Part shown: one piece after another, positions 48,901 through 56,404 of the stretch
How positions within the stretch are numbered: the first letter of the stretch is position 1
Layout: each line of letters begins with the position of its first letter
Source of the DNA: Chlorobiaceae bacterium
Lineage (GTDB): Bacteria; Bacteroidota; Chlorobiia; Chlorobiales; Chlorobiaceae
Reading direction: 5' to 3'
NCBI GenBank assembly: GCA_012972835.1
Contig: JABDHK010000019.1
Span: forward strand, 62,001 to 126,000
DNA length: 64,000 nt
Notes under the pieces: model-generated
What the model was told of the DNA's origin: nothing
The model's input: the letters and a program-made list of their open reading frames with translations, nothing else
Database searches by the model: none
Position numbers and translations under genes: made by a program

Positions 48901-48941
48901 ATTAATCAAACGTCATAAGAATATATGGGAAATACAGAAAT

Positions 48942-49169
48942 ATGAATGATCAACCAAATAATCCATTACATGGATTAACTCTTGAAAAAATACTATGTGA
49001 TCTTGTAGATCACTATGGCTGGGATGAGCTCTATAAAATGATAGAACTTCGTTGTTTTTATAATGATCCAAGTATTAAGTCCAGCCTGAAATTCTTGCGA
49101 AAAACAAATTGGGCCAGGGTTAAAATTGAAGAAAAATATATAGACTTAATTGGTCAAGAAAAGAAATAA
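48942..49169 (+). CDS. VF530 family small DNA-binding protein
   Basis: A 75-residue protein with [24 protein letters not shown] and [13 protein letters not shown], the conserved blocks of the VF530 (formerly DUF2132) family, whose structure is helical and related to DNA-binding folds. The function in the cell is not established. It stands alone between the decayed region and dnaG. Confidence 0.85.
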   Translation: MNDQPNNPLHGLTLEKILCDLVDHYGWDELYKMIELRCFYNDPSIKSSLKFLRKTNWARVKIEEKYIDLIGQEKK

Positions 49170-49355
49170 ATGTAAGTGTATGCATTGCGAATTAAGCAAA
49201 TGTTAAGCATCGACATGCCTGGATGGAGTGCGTTTTTATTATTCTGTTTCCGATTCGTCCGATTATATGTCTCGAAAAAAAAGGAAATAGCTCCGGAAAC
49301 CTCTATGAACTTTCTCCTTGGTGCCCAGAGGTGTTTTTGAGCCAGATTGATGGGT

Positions 49356-51251
49356 TCAGCTGTTTTCAAGAATCGTTGCAATCATCTTTTTTAGATCATT
49401 TGAAGTTTTCTGGATTTTTTTGTCGAGCACAATTTTTTCCTTAAAGAGTTCAATCTCCTTCTCGGTATCGTTTTCAATCCGGATATGTTCTGTGAGCACT
49501 ATTTTCTGACGGATCAGCGGTTCGAGGATCAGGTTTTTGAAGGCGTCAAGAAACATGGTGAGGCAGCGCTTGGCATTTTCCGAGTGCACATCAGCTTGTT
49601 CAAGCCATTTATTACTGACCGGCGGGTCGAGCAGTAAGCCGGATGCAAGATCCCTCGATTCCGGATTGCTGAAGCGGCTTATTTCGGTTGTCATGTCGAT
49701 ATGATCCTCCCTGTTGTTTGCAATGTCGTGGTAGCGTTGAACCATGTGGGTAAAAATTTCCTGAGCCTCCTTGTGCGGCAGCTCCAGCATTGCTTCATGC
49801 GAAGTAGCAAATTCCAGCACAACAGTTCCGTAAGCCGCGCTTTCAAGCAACGCTTTTAAAAAGGTTTTTTCAAGCACAGAGATGCCTGCTGTTGGCTTGC
49901 GGGGTGGCTCCAGAGAGGGTCGGCTTTCTGATGAAACTGCTTTTTTTTCCTGCACTGCCTGTTCTTTGCCGAGTAGTTCGTGGAGAGCCTGCTGGCTGAT
50001 TGCAAGTTTGGTGGATAACTCCTGGAGATAGAGTTCCTGTCGGATTCGGTCGGGGATGAGTGAAATGGTGTGTGCCATACCCCTTATGGCCCTTGATTTT
50101 TTATCGGGCTGTGCAAAATTCTCTGATTCCGTAAAAAAACGGATTTGAAAATCCTGAAATGGCAGCATATGCTCTTCCGCGAACTGCAGAAATTTCTCCC
50201 TGCCTTCACGGCGAACAAAAGTGTCGGGATCGTCACCTTCAGGAAGCATGACAATAAAGGGGGTTATGCCCTCTGCAAGCAGTGTGTCGAGACCGCTCAT
50301 CATTGACTTTTTACCGGCTGAATCCGCATCATACATAAAGAGTATCCGGTTGGTGTAACGCTGCAGAATTTTTGCTTGGGAACGGGTCAGTGAGGTGCCG
50401 CATGAGGCCACGGCATTGGCTAAACCTGCCTGGTGAAGGGCAAGCACATCCATGTACCCTTCGACAAGAATTGCGGTTTCCATCCGACGGATCTCATTTT
50501 TTGCTGCGTGCAGTCCATAGAGAAGTTTTGATTTTTCAAACAGCTTGCTTTCCGGCGAGTTCAGGTACTTTGGTGTTTGAGGGTCATCGAGCAGTGTTCG
50601 TCCTCCAAAGCCCACGACCTGCCCTCCAACTGAAAAAACAGGAAAGATCACCCTGCTGCGGAAGGTGTCATACCATGAGTTTCGCTGTTTATTCTGTGTT
50701 ACAAGTCCGAGATCAGTGAGGTGCTCAAGGGGTATGCCAGCCCGCTTTGCTTCGTTGAAAAGGCTGTCCCAAGAGTCCAGGGCATAACCGAGTCCAAAGG
50801 TTTTGATCGTTTGTTCTGAAAGGGCTCGTTTTGTTGCAAGATAGATTTTGCCAGGTTTTCCAGCCTCGCTTTCCAGGGTTCTTTGAAAAAACTTTGCCGC
50901 CCAGCGGAGGGTTTCAGTTCGGCTGTCTTCAAGTGCCGGATCTCGTTCTTTTTTTTCAGTAAATCGGCTGATATCGATGCCCGTTCGTTTAGCAACAAGC
51001 TCGATTGCTTCAGGAAAGGAGACTTTTTCCATTTCCATCACAAAAGAAAATACATTGCCTCCTTTTCCGGTTGAAAAACACTTGTAGATCTGTTTGTCGG
51101 GCGAAACAACAAAAGAGGGAGTTTTTTCCTTAGTAAAGGGTGAGAGAGCCTTGTAGTTGCGGCCTGCCGGCTGAAGAGTCAGGTAATCAGAAATAATATC
51201 AACAATGTCTGCCGCCTGCCGGACATCATCAATAATGCTGTGAGGAATCAT
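49356..51251 (-). CDS. dnaG: DNA primase DnaG (zinc-ligand positions degenerate)
   Basis: A 631-residue primase. The N-terminal domain is of the CHC2 zinc-finger type, but the ligands are mostly lost: the usual C-P-F-H is S37-P-F-T40, and C-F-G-C is C58-F-S-T61. The TOPRIM core is intact (ILVEGYMDVLAL, then FMYDADSAGKK), and the C-terminal helicase-binding part is present. It makes RNA primers for replication. Only Cys58 of four zinc ligands remains, so the domain probably folds without zinc. Confidence 0.9.
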   Translation of the reverse strand: MIPHSIIDDVRQAADIVDIISDYLTLQPAGRNYKALSPFTKEKTPSFVVSPDKQIYKCFSTGKGGNVFSFVMEMEKVSFPEAIELVAKRTGIDISRFTEKKERDPALEDSRTETLRWAAKFFQRTLESEAGKPGKIYLATKRALSEQTIKTFGLGYALDSWDSLFNEAKRAGIPLEHLTDLGLVTQNKQRNSWYDTFRSRVIFPVFSVGGQVVGFGGRTLLDDPQTPKYLNSPESKLFEKSKLLYGLHAAKNEIRRMETAILVEGYMDVLALHQAGLANAVASCGTSLTRSQAKILQRYTNRILFMYDADSAGKKSMMSGLDTLLAEGITPFIVMLPEGDDPDTFVRREGREKFLQFAEEHMLPFQDFQIRFFTESENFAQPDKKSRAIRGMAHTISLIPDRIRQELYLQELSTKLAISQQALHELLGKEQAVQEKKAVSSESRPSLEPPRKPTAGISVLEKTFLKALLESAAYGTVVLEFATSHEAMLELPHKEAQEIFTHMVQRYHDIANNREDHIDMTTEISRFSNPESRDLASGLLLDPPVSNKWLEQADVHSENAKRCLTMFLDAFKNLILEPLIRQKIVLTEHIRIENDTEKEIELFKEKIVLDKKIQKTSNDLKKMIATILENS

Positions 51252-51486
51252 GTGCTTGTTCTCGGTCAGTGATAGTATTGCAGGATCACGTGTTTTTTTC
51301 TTGCGATAACTGATTACTGCTAAAAAATCACAAGCTTATTTATTAAATTTAAGTCTGTTATTTGAGTTGCGCAATAAATACTTTTCCACCTGCCTGGCAG
51401 GAAAGTCCACTACAGTATAGTAAATTACAGGTTAGTTCAACAATACCTTGGTTAACTCCTGGTCAGATAAAAAAAATACGAGTTCT

Positions 51487-52233
51487 ATGAAACATGGTTT
51501 TTTTACAGGGTTGCTTATTGCAATAACCTATGCGGTTTCGCTGGGATTTTATTACTGGATGGGCAGTACACCACCGGGCTCAATGTTTCATGCTGTGTTT
51601 AATGGGGGATTGGTGGTGTCGGTGCTTATGTCACTCATCCTGATGGTGATCGCCTATACGGTGGAGCGTATCATTGCTCTGAACAAGGCATCGGGAAAGG
51701 GAAATATTCCGGAATTTGTTCATGGTCTCAAACAGGATATTGACGCTGGTCTTATCGATCAGGCCATTGCAAAATGTGATGACCACCAGAGTTCTCTGGC
51801 AGCAGTGCTTCGCGCAGTGCTTGACCGGTATAAAAAACTCTCTCAATACAATGTAACCGATCGGGACAAAAAGATAAGCGAGATGGAAAAGGCAGTTGAG
51901 GAGGCTACGATTATGGAGATGCCTTTACTGGAAAAGAATCTGGTATCGATTTCCACTATTGCCTCGATTTCGACCATGGTCGGACTTTTGGGGACAACGC
52001 TCGGCATGATACGTGCCTTTGCTGCCATGGCAACCAGCGGTGCTCCTGATGCAGTTCAGCTCTCGCTTGGCATTTCCGAAGCTCTCTTTAATACAGCGCT
52101 TGGTATTTTCGGCGGCATTATGGGTATAGTAGCCTATAATGTCTTTACCAGCCGGGTTGACCGGTTCAACTACATGATTGATGAAGCTGCCTTCTATATC
52201 ATACAGACTCTTGGAACCGGTAAATCGGAATAA
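51487..52233 (+). CDS. exbB: Biopolymer transport protein ExbB / TolQ family
   Basis: A 248-residue membrane protein with one N-terminal span (about 4-25), a second near 40-65, and the C-terminal proton-channel helices (VGLLGTTLGMIRAFAAM and ALGIFGGIMGIVAYN). This is the MotA/TolQ/ExbB motif. It energises outer-membrane transport with ExbD and TonB. The track-long frame from TTG 51448 is possible, but ATG 51487 gives a normal start. Two exbD genes and tonB follow, with gaps of 6, 1 and 30 bp. Confidence 0.88.
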   Translation: MKHGFFTGLLIAITYAVSLGFYYWMGSTPPGSMFHAVFNGGLVVSVLMSLILMVIAYTVERIIALNKASGKGNIPEFVHGLKQDIDAGLIDQAIAKCDDHQSSLAAVLRAVLDRYKKLSQYNVTDRDKKISEMEKAVEEATIMEMPLLEKNLVSISTIASISTMVGLLGTTLGMIRAFAAMATSGAPDAVQLSLGISEALFNTALGIFGGIMGIVAYNVFTSRVDRFNYMIDEAAFYIIQTLGTGKSE

Positions 52234-52239
52234 TTGCTG

Positions 52240-52773
52240 ATGTCGAGGATCAAGGCAAAAAGAATTGGGTTTCGCATTGATATGACGCCGATGGTGGATG
52301 TAGCATTTCTGCTGCTGACGTTTTTCATGCTGACTACAAAGTTCCGCCCACCTGAAGTAGTCAAGATAACCCTGCCCTCTTCACATTCGGTGCAGAAGCT
52401 TCCGGAATCAAATGTTCTGACGGTGACGGTAAGTGCGCAAAACAAATTTTTCATGGGAGTATCCTCCCAGCAGTCAAGAGAAAAAATATTCAACGCTGTT
52501 GTCAAGTCAAAGCTTAAAAACGCAGGATTACCGGCGGCAGCCATTGCAGATTCCCTGAAAAACTTCAAACTTGCCGAAAGCTTTCGTGTTGAAGGTGATG
52601 AGCTCGACAAATATGTGGTGATGGCGCGCTTTGCCGACCCTAAACTTCGTCCGGTAATCAAGGCTGATGCCGATGCTGGTTTTGAGGCAGTGAACCATGT
52701 TATCAAGGTTTACAAAAAAGCCAATCTGCTCACCTTCAACCTGATTACTGTCCTTAAAAGGGAGGTTCGCTGA
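52240..52773 (+). CDS. exbD: Biopolymer transport protein ExbD (first copy)
   Basis: A 177-residue protein with one N-terminal membrane helix carrying the essential Asp (DMTPMVDVAFLLLTFFML), then a periplasmic domain. ATG 52240 is preferred over TTG 52234. It has an insertion of about 35 residues compared with typical ExbD. Works with ExbB. Confidence 0.9.
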   Translation: MSRIKAKRIGFRIDMTPMVDVAFLLLTFFMLTTKFRPPEVVKITLPSSHSVQKLPESNVLTVTVSAQNKFFMGVSSQQSREKIFNAVVKSKLKNAGLPAAAIADSLKNFKLAESFRVEGDELDKYVVMARFADPKLRPVIKADADAGFEAVNHVIKVYKKANLLTFNLITVLKREVR

Positions 52774-52774
52774 G

Positions 52775-53299
52775 ATGGGCATTGTTGATTCTCCAAATGG
52801 ACGCCGCGGCATTAAAAAGGGGAGAAGGCGGTCAAAACGAATCGGGTTTCATCTCGATATGACTCCGATGGTCGATGTTGCATTTCTACTGTTGACCTTT
52901 TTTATGTTGACAACAACCTTCTCGAAATCCAATACCATGGAGATCAACATTCCTCCGGAAATGCTGGAAGTCAAGGTTGCAGAAAACAATGTCATGACCA
53001 TGAGGATTGCCGGTGACGGAATTGCTTATTGCTCACTTGGTAATGAAGTGCCCAAAAAAATTCCTCTTTATGACGCTAACGATACCCGTCAGTTGTCGTT
53101 GAGTGGTGAGTTGCGCAGATTGCTGAAGCAGCTGACCGCAGATAATAAAAAAATGGTGATTGTTGTCAAGCTTAGCGAAAAAGCAAAATATAAACAGCTT
53201 GTGGATATTATCGACGAGCTGAACCTTATGAAAATTGACCGCTTCAGCCTCGATGATTTTACCGAGCAGGATGCGATGGAAGTTAAAAGAGCTGGTTAA
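52775..53299 (+). CDS. exbD: Biopolymer transport protein ExbD (second copy)
   Basis: A 174-residue paralogue of the preceding gene, with the same DMTPMVDVAFLLLTFFMLTT motif at about 29-46. A basic N-terminus (GRRGIKKGRRRSKR) precedes it. Two ExbD genes in tandem are common in Bacteroidetes/Chlorobi; they probably form a heteromeric ExbB-ExbD complex. Confidence 0.9.
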   Translation: MGIVDSPNGRRGIKKGRRRSKRIGFHLDMTPMVDVAFLLLTFFMLTTTFSKSNTMEINIPPEMLEVKVAENNVMTMRIAGDGIAYCSLGNEVPKKIPLYDANDTRQLSLSGELRRLLKQLTADNKKMVIVVKLSEKAKYKQLVDIIDELNLMKIDRFSLDDFTEQDAMEVKRAG

Positions 53300-53329
53300 G
53301 TGTCCGAATAAGTAAAGGAGTTTGTTCAC

Positions 53330-54139
53330 GTGGCTTCTAAATTTGAAAAAAATCATCAGGAAACTTTTCGCGACAAAGCGCTTTCATGGTCGTTCGGAGA
53401 GGAGTTTCTTGATACTGACCGTTTACGGCAGTTGCATTACGGCAATCTTGTGCTCCGCCGTCAGGCGCATCTCTTTCTCAGTCATGGGGTTATTTCTGCT
53501 ATTGTGCTTCTCGGGCTTTTCTGGCTTGTTACAGCCAACTGGCAGAGCATTGCCTCATTGACAGGGCTGTTTGACAAAGATACCAAGCCGATGGTCATGT
53601 GCTATGAAGTGGTAACCAATGTAACGCAGCTTCCGCCACCGCCACCGCTCAACGCTCCTGAGCCCCTTGCTGTGACTCCTTCATCGGCTGTTGCGCCGCC
53701 GAATGTAGGGAAAATCAAAAAGGTCAACGAGGAGGAGGCACCGCACGAACAGACAGTGGCTACCCAGAAAGAGTTGAAACAGGCGATTCAGACCCAGGGC
53801 ACCGGTTCAGGAAGTGGTGGAACAGCCTCATCGGGAGATGAGGTGCCGATGTTTGTTCCCTGTGAAAAAATGCCCGGATTTCTTGATCAGAAAAAGCCCG
53901 CCTATCCAGAAATGGCAAGAATTGCCGGCATCACGGGAAAGGTCTTTGTCAGTGTGCTGATTGGAGAAGATGGGCGGCCAGTCAAGGCAAAGGTTATGAA
54001 ACGCATTCCTGCCGACTGTGATGTGTTTGATGCTGTTGCCATCAAGTCCGTTATGGAATCCAGATACTACCCCGGTATCCAGAACGGCAGCCCGATCAAG
54101 GTATGGTTTACCGTACCGATAAGATTCCAGCTTGATTAA
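53330..54139 (+). CDS. tonB: TonB-type energy transducer
   Basis: A 269-residue protein with a cytoplasmic N-terminus (about 47 residues), one helix (48-68), a short Pro-rich stretch ([12 protein letters not shown] near 100) and a C-terminal TonB domain (about 172-267, with [20 protein letters not shown]). GTG 53330 with AAAGGAG upstream starts it. The Pro-rich spacer is short, and the long N-terminal part is unlike E. coli TonB but usual in this phylum. Confidence 0.88.
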   Translation: MASKFEKNHQETFRDKALSWSFGEEFLDTDRLRQLHYGNLVLRRQAHLFLSHGVISAIVLLGLFWLVTANWQSIASLTGLFDKDTKPMVMCYEVVTNVTQLPPPPPLNAPEPLAVTPSSAVAPPNVGKIKKVNEEEAPHEQTVATQKELKQAIQTQGTGSGSGGTASSGDEVPMFVPCEKMPGFLDQKKPAYPEMARIAGITGKVFVSVLIGEDGRPVKAKVMKRIPADCDVFDAVAIKSVMESRYYPGIQNGSPIKVWFTVPIRFQLD

Positions 54140-54240
54140 GCTAAAAAAAACATATTATTTATTTACATTTCATCTATAACCATTACCTGTTTTCCCTATA
54201 CATTAGAAGAGCTAAGTTATAACCATAAACTCTTAGGAAA

Positions 54241-54423
54241 ATGGCAAACCAATCCAAAATTCCATGGGCAACACCTCAGATCGTAGTCTTGGTGCGCCAT
54301 AGGCTGCAAGAAGAAGTTTTAATAACATGTAAAAATTATGGCGCAGGCTTTGGAGTCCAGCCCTATGTCTCTCATTGCTTCTATGGATGCTCTTCTGTTT
54401 GCTTTGATATGGCGAGTAGTTAG
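54241..54423 (+). CDS. RiPP-like precursor peptide 1
   Basis: A 60-residue peptide. The leader shared with its neighbours is KIPWATPQIVVLVRHRLQEE then VLITCK, i.e. W, Pro, Arg, Glu-Glu, Leu and Cys-Lys at conserved spacing. The core runs from residue 32 and has Cys46, Cys50 and Cys54 (CFYGCSSVC), and the peptide ends SS. A Shine-Dalgarno-like TTAGGAAA precedes ATG 54241. The peptide is not similar to a known bacteriocin by eye; its function is unknown. Confidence 0.75.
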   Translation: MANQSKIPWATPQIVVLVRHRLQEEVLITCKNYGAGFGVQPYVSHCFYGCSSVCFDMASS

Positions 54424-54456
54424 AGAAGGAATGACTGCGCTTTCACCATGTAGTCA

Positions 54457-54477
54457 GTGCTGAGTCCTGAGTGCCGA
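54457..54477. repeat. Heptanucleotide tandem repeat between precursors 1 and 2
   Basis: Three 7-bp units, GTGCTGA, GTCCTGA, GTGCCGA, in direct succession, followed by GAGTC. Heptamer repeats of this kind occur in intergenic DNA of phototrophs. Confidence 0.5.
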
Positions 54478-54519
54478 GAGTCAAGAAAATTCAGAATAAC
54501 ATCCAATGAGCTAATTCCC

Positions 54520-54696
54520 ATGCAAAACTACCAAAAAATCTGGATTACACCATGCCTATTTATTTTGGCGCGCGCAAGGGACCAAGAAAGTCTGTTAACA
54601 ACCACTTGTAAAATTGGAAGCAGTGGTGCTCAATTCGCGGATTATTCTGGATGTTCAACGATAGGTGCAGCATGTGAAGCACTCCCCTCACCGTAA
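54520..54696 (+). CDS. RiPP-like precursor peptide 2
   Basis: 58 residues. Leader KIWITPCLFILARARDQESL then LTTTCK; compared with others it has Ser in place of the second Glu, and an additional Cys12. The core has Cys45 and Cys52 (GCSTIGAAC), one fewer than the other members. It ends SP rather than Ser. ATG 54520 was chosen because it puts Trp at position 8 as in its relatives; upstream ATG 54457 adds unrelated sequence. Confidence 0.65.
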   Translation: MQNYQKIWITPCLFILARARDQESLLTTTCKIGSSGAQFADYSGCSTIGAACEALPSP

Positions 54697-54765
54697 AATT
54701 CCAAATAGAAATACTTCCGCAATAGAACACAACATATGTGCGGTTATCAACTATGCGCAAAATAT

Positions 54766-54939
54766 ATGAAACACACAAAGATATGGGTTATACTGTGCCT
54801 TGTTGTCATTATGCACCCGAAAAAACAGGAATTATTATTAAGAGGTTGCAAAGGCGACGGTTTACCGATAAGTGCATAATATATGGACAGTAGTTGCTCT
54901 GACAATGAAATCTGCACAAGTGGATGCCAGGGTGTATAA
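54766..54939 (+). pseudogene. Precursor peptide 3, interrupted by an in-frame TAA
   Basis: ATG 54766 opens KIWVILCLVVIMHPKKQELL then LRGCK with 37 codons to TAA at 54877. In the same frame the next 19 codons read YMDSSCSDNEICTSGCQGV, a Cys-rich core just like the siblings. With the stop replaced by one residue the product is 57 residues, the family length. The intact product would have three core cysteines (C-x5-C-x3-C). Leader Pro is replaced by Leu. Probably a recently inactivated gene, although stop read-through cannot be excluded. Confidence 0.7.
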
Positions 54940-55030
54940 AGTTCTAAAAAGCTGAAGTCCTAAAGCCTCAATTCTTATTAGATGATGCCGAAAACAGTAA
55001 AAAGTTCAGATGCTTCAAAATGCCAGATAT

Positions 55031-55207
55031 ATGAAACTTATCAAGATATGGGATAAACCGTTGCTTATTCCACTATTGCGTTCAAAATTGGAAGAATCCC
55101 TGCTCGGAGGCTGCAAGAACTCAACTACCTTGGGTAGTAATGTTTTTAATAATCAATGCTCAGAGTCGGCGTGCGGTACCACTTGTTTTCAGCAGACACT
55201 AAGTTAA
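55031..55207 (+). CDS. RiPP-like precursor peptide 4
   Basis: 58 residues. Leader KIWDKPLLIPLLRSKLEESL then LGGCK. Core with Cys42? region NQCSESACGTTC, i.e. C-x4-C-x3-C, ending TLS. ATG 55031 is used: it gives MKLIKIW, matching the start of precursor 3, whereas the frame stays open to 55010. Confidence 0.72.
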   Translation: MKLIKIWDKPLLIPLLRSKLEESLLGGCKNSTTLGSNVFNNQCSESACGTTCFQQTLS

Positions 55208-55241
55208 AGATTGACATCTTAAGAATCAAATGCAAACCATC

Positions 55242-55427
55242 ATGAGCTCGTCAGCTAAATTTTGGGTCACGCCGGAATTAACCTGCATTCAGCGAAATCA
55301 ATCACAAGAGTGTGTCCTTACGGCATGCAAGATGATACCAAACAATGATCATCCGACTGGCCAGGACGCTGGATGCATGGAGATGCAAACGTCATGTGCC
55401 GATTGTACTAACGGAAGTTTTTCATAG
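55242..55427 (+). CDS. RiPP-like precursor peptide 5
   Basis: 61 residues from ATG 55242 (65 from ATG 55230). Leader KFWVTPELTCIQRNQSQECV then LTACK, with Glu-Cys where others have Glu-Glu or Glu-Ser. Core GCMEMQTSCADC (C-x6-C-x2-C), ending SFS. Leader Trp stands at position 8 with the later ATG, which is why that start is preferred. Confidence 0.7.
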   Translation: MSSSAKFWVTPELTCIQRNQSQECVLTACKMIPNNDHPTGQDAGCMEMQTSCADCTNGSFS

Positions 55428-55903
55428 ATAGAGAGAGCCGCAGTACTCATAAGATTTAGAGTTAAGTATTACCACAATGAACCTTGCATGTTTTCTGGTG
55501 GTTTTTTTTTGGTTTTATGGATTAATCAGAGAAGAAAGATCAATAATTGGGTTTACAGTAAAGGGGGCGGGGCGAAAAGTGTATGTTATGAATGTCGTCC
55601 TATAGCCACTCTGAGTGGCTTCATTTATCTTAAAGGTTACGTCAACCCAAGAGAATTACAACATCAATTACAGAAATATTCGTTATTTTACACTATAGAA
55701 TAAAAAAAGTTGATCGTTTTTCAATTTCCATTTTCTGCCGTAATTGTCCGACAGAGAGGCTAATTGTTAGACTATAGCGCACCCTTATAGGGTTTACTTG
55801 ACGGCCAGCGAAGGAGGTGCTGATATGCGGAGAAGAACAGGCTCCTATAAGAATTAGATGTAATTGATCAAGGAAATATGAAACAATTTTAATGGAGTGA
55901 AAC
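55428..55903. other. Gap between precursors 5 and 6; only weak open frames
   Basis: About 475 bp. Two overlapping small frames are seen: a 42-codon one from ATG 55477 with a hydrophobic N-terminal third, and a 71-codon one from 55488 in another phase. Neither has a strong ribosome site or a family resemblance. GGAGGTG at about 55814 precedes a 10-codon frame only. A - strand frame at 55693-55905 is likewise unsupported. Confidence 0.35.
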
Positions 55904-56080
55904 ATGGAAAAAATGTGGAAGAAATGGGATACACCTCATATTATAGTTATCCTAAGGAATAACCCAGAGGAAATGATCCTATCAGTATGTAAGGGTGGCG
56001 GGGGAATTTCAGCACCAAATGCTGTCGACGGGGACTGCTATCAAGAGTGTTCTTCGTGTCCATCGAGTATAGGATCATGA
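55904..56080 (+). CDS. RiPP-like precursor peptide 6
   Basis: 58 residues, a small gene with a good ribosome site (ATGGAGTGAAAC then ATG). Leader KKWDTPHIIVILRNNPEEMI then LSVCK fits the family best of all. After a GGGG stretch the core has DCYQECSSC (C-x3-C-x2-C) and ends IGS. The tail of six cores thus ends in Ser in four cases. Confidence 0.75.
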   Translation: MEKMWKKWDTPHIIVILRNNPEEMILSVCKGGGGISAPNAVDGDCYQECSSCPSSIGS

Positions 56081-56404
56081 CATAAAAAACGCTCTTGCGT
56101 CGACTCTTTCTACAAGTCATTATGTTCCAAGATAACCTTGCTTGTGCCAGGGTGGTCGTAAACCATCCAAGTATCAGGTTTTTATCGCGGCCCCAGTGAT
56201 GTCGAGTCGTTTCAGGAGATAGAACCAGTATCTGGTGATACCAAGTCCGCCAGATTGCCATGCAGCCAGCGGAGCCATCGGATGACCTACTGCCGAACTC
56301 TCTCCAGAGAGGCTTTTCGCTCATAAAACCGCCAGGCAAGTTCTGTCAGGCGTTGCAGACTAACCGCCGAATGAGTTAGGTTTGACTGGGCAGGAATAAC
56401 AAAT
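56081..56404. other. Gap between precursor 6 and the ABC transporter gene, degenerate coding sequence
   Basis: No intact gene. On the - strand, pieces such as LTELAWRFYERKASLERVRQ (about 56290-56370) and ITRYWFYLLKRLDITGAAI are protein-like but are in different phases and interrupted by stops, suggesting a decayed gene. A 130-residue - strand frame (55947-56339) crosses precursor 6 and is not credible. No terminator hairpin was identified. Confidence 0.35.

Noticed and set aside
55477-55605. 42-codon hydrophobic frame in the gap before precursor 6
   Set aside because: No ribosome site and no leader motif; could still be a small membrane protein, but unsupported.
54241-56080. Lasso peptide interpretation of the precursors
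   Set aside because: No asparagine-synthetase-like cyclase or B2 transglutaminase-fold protease in the window, two radical SAM genes instead; the missing genes could still lie beyond 64000.
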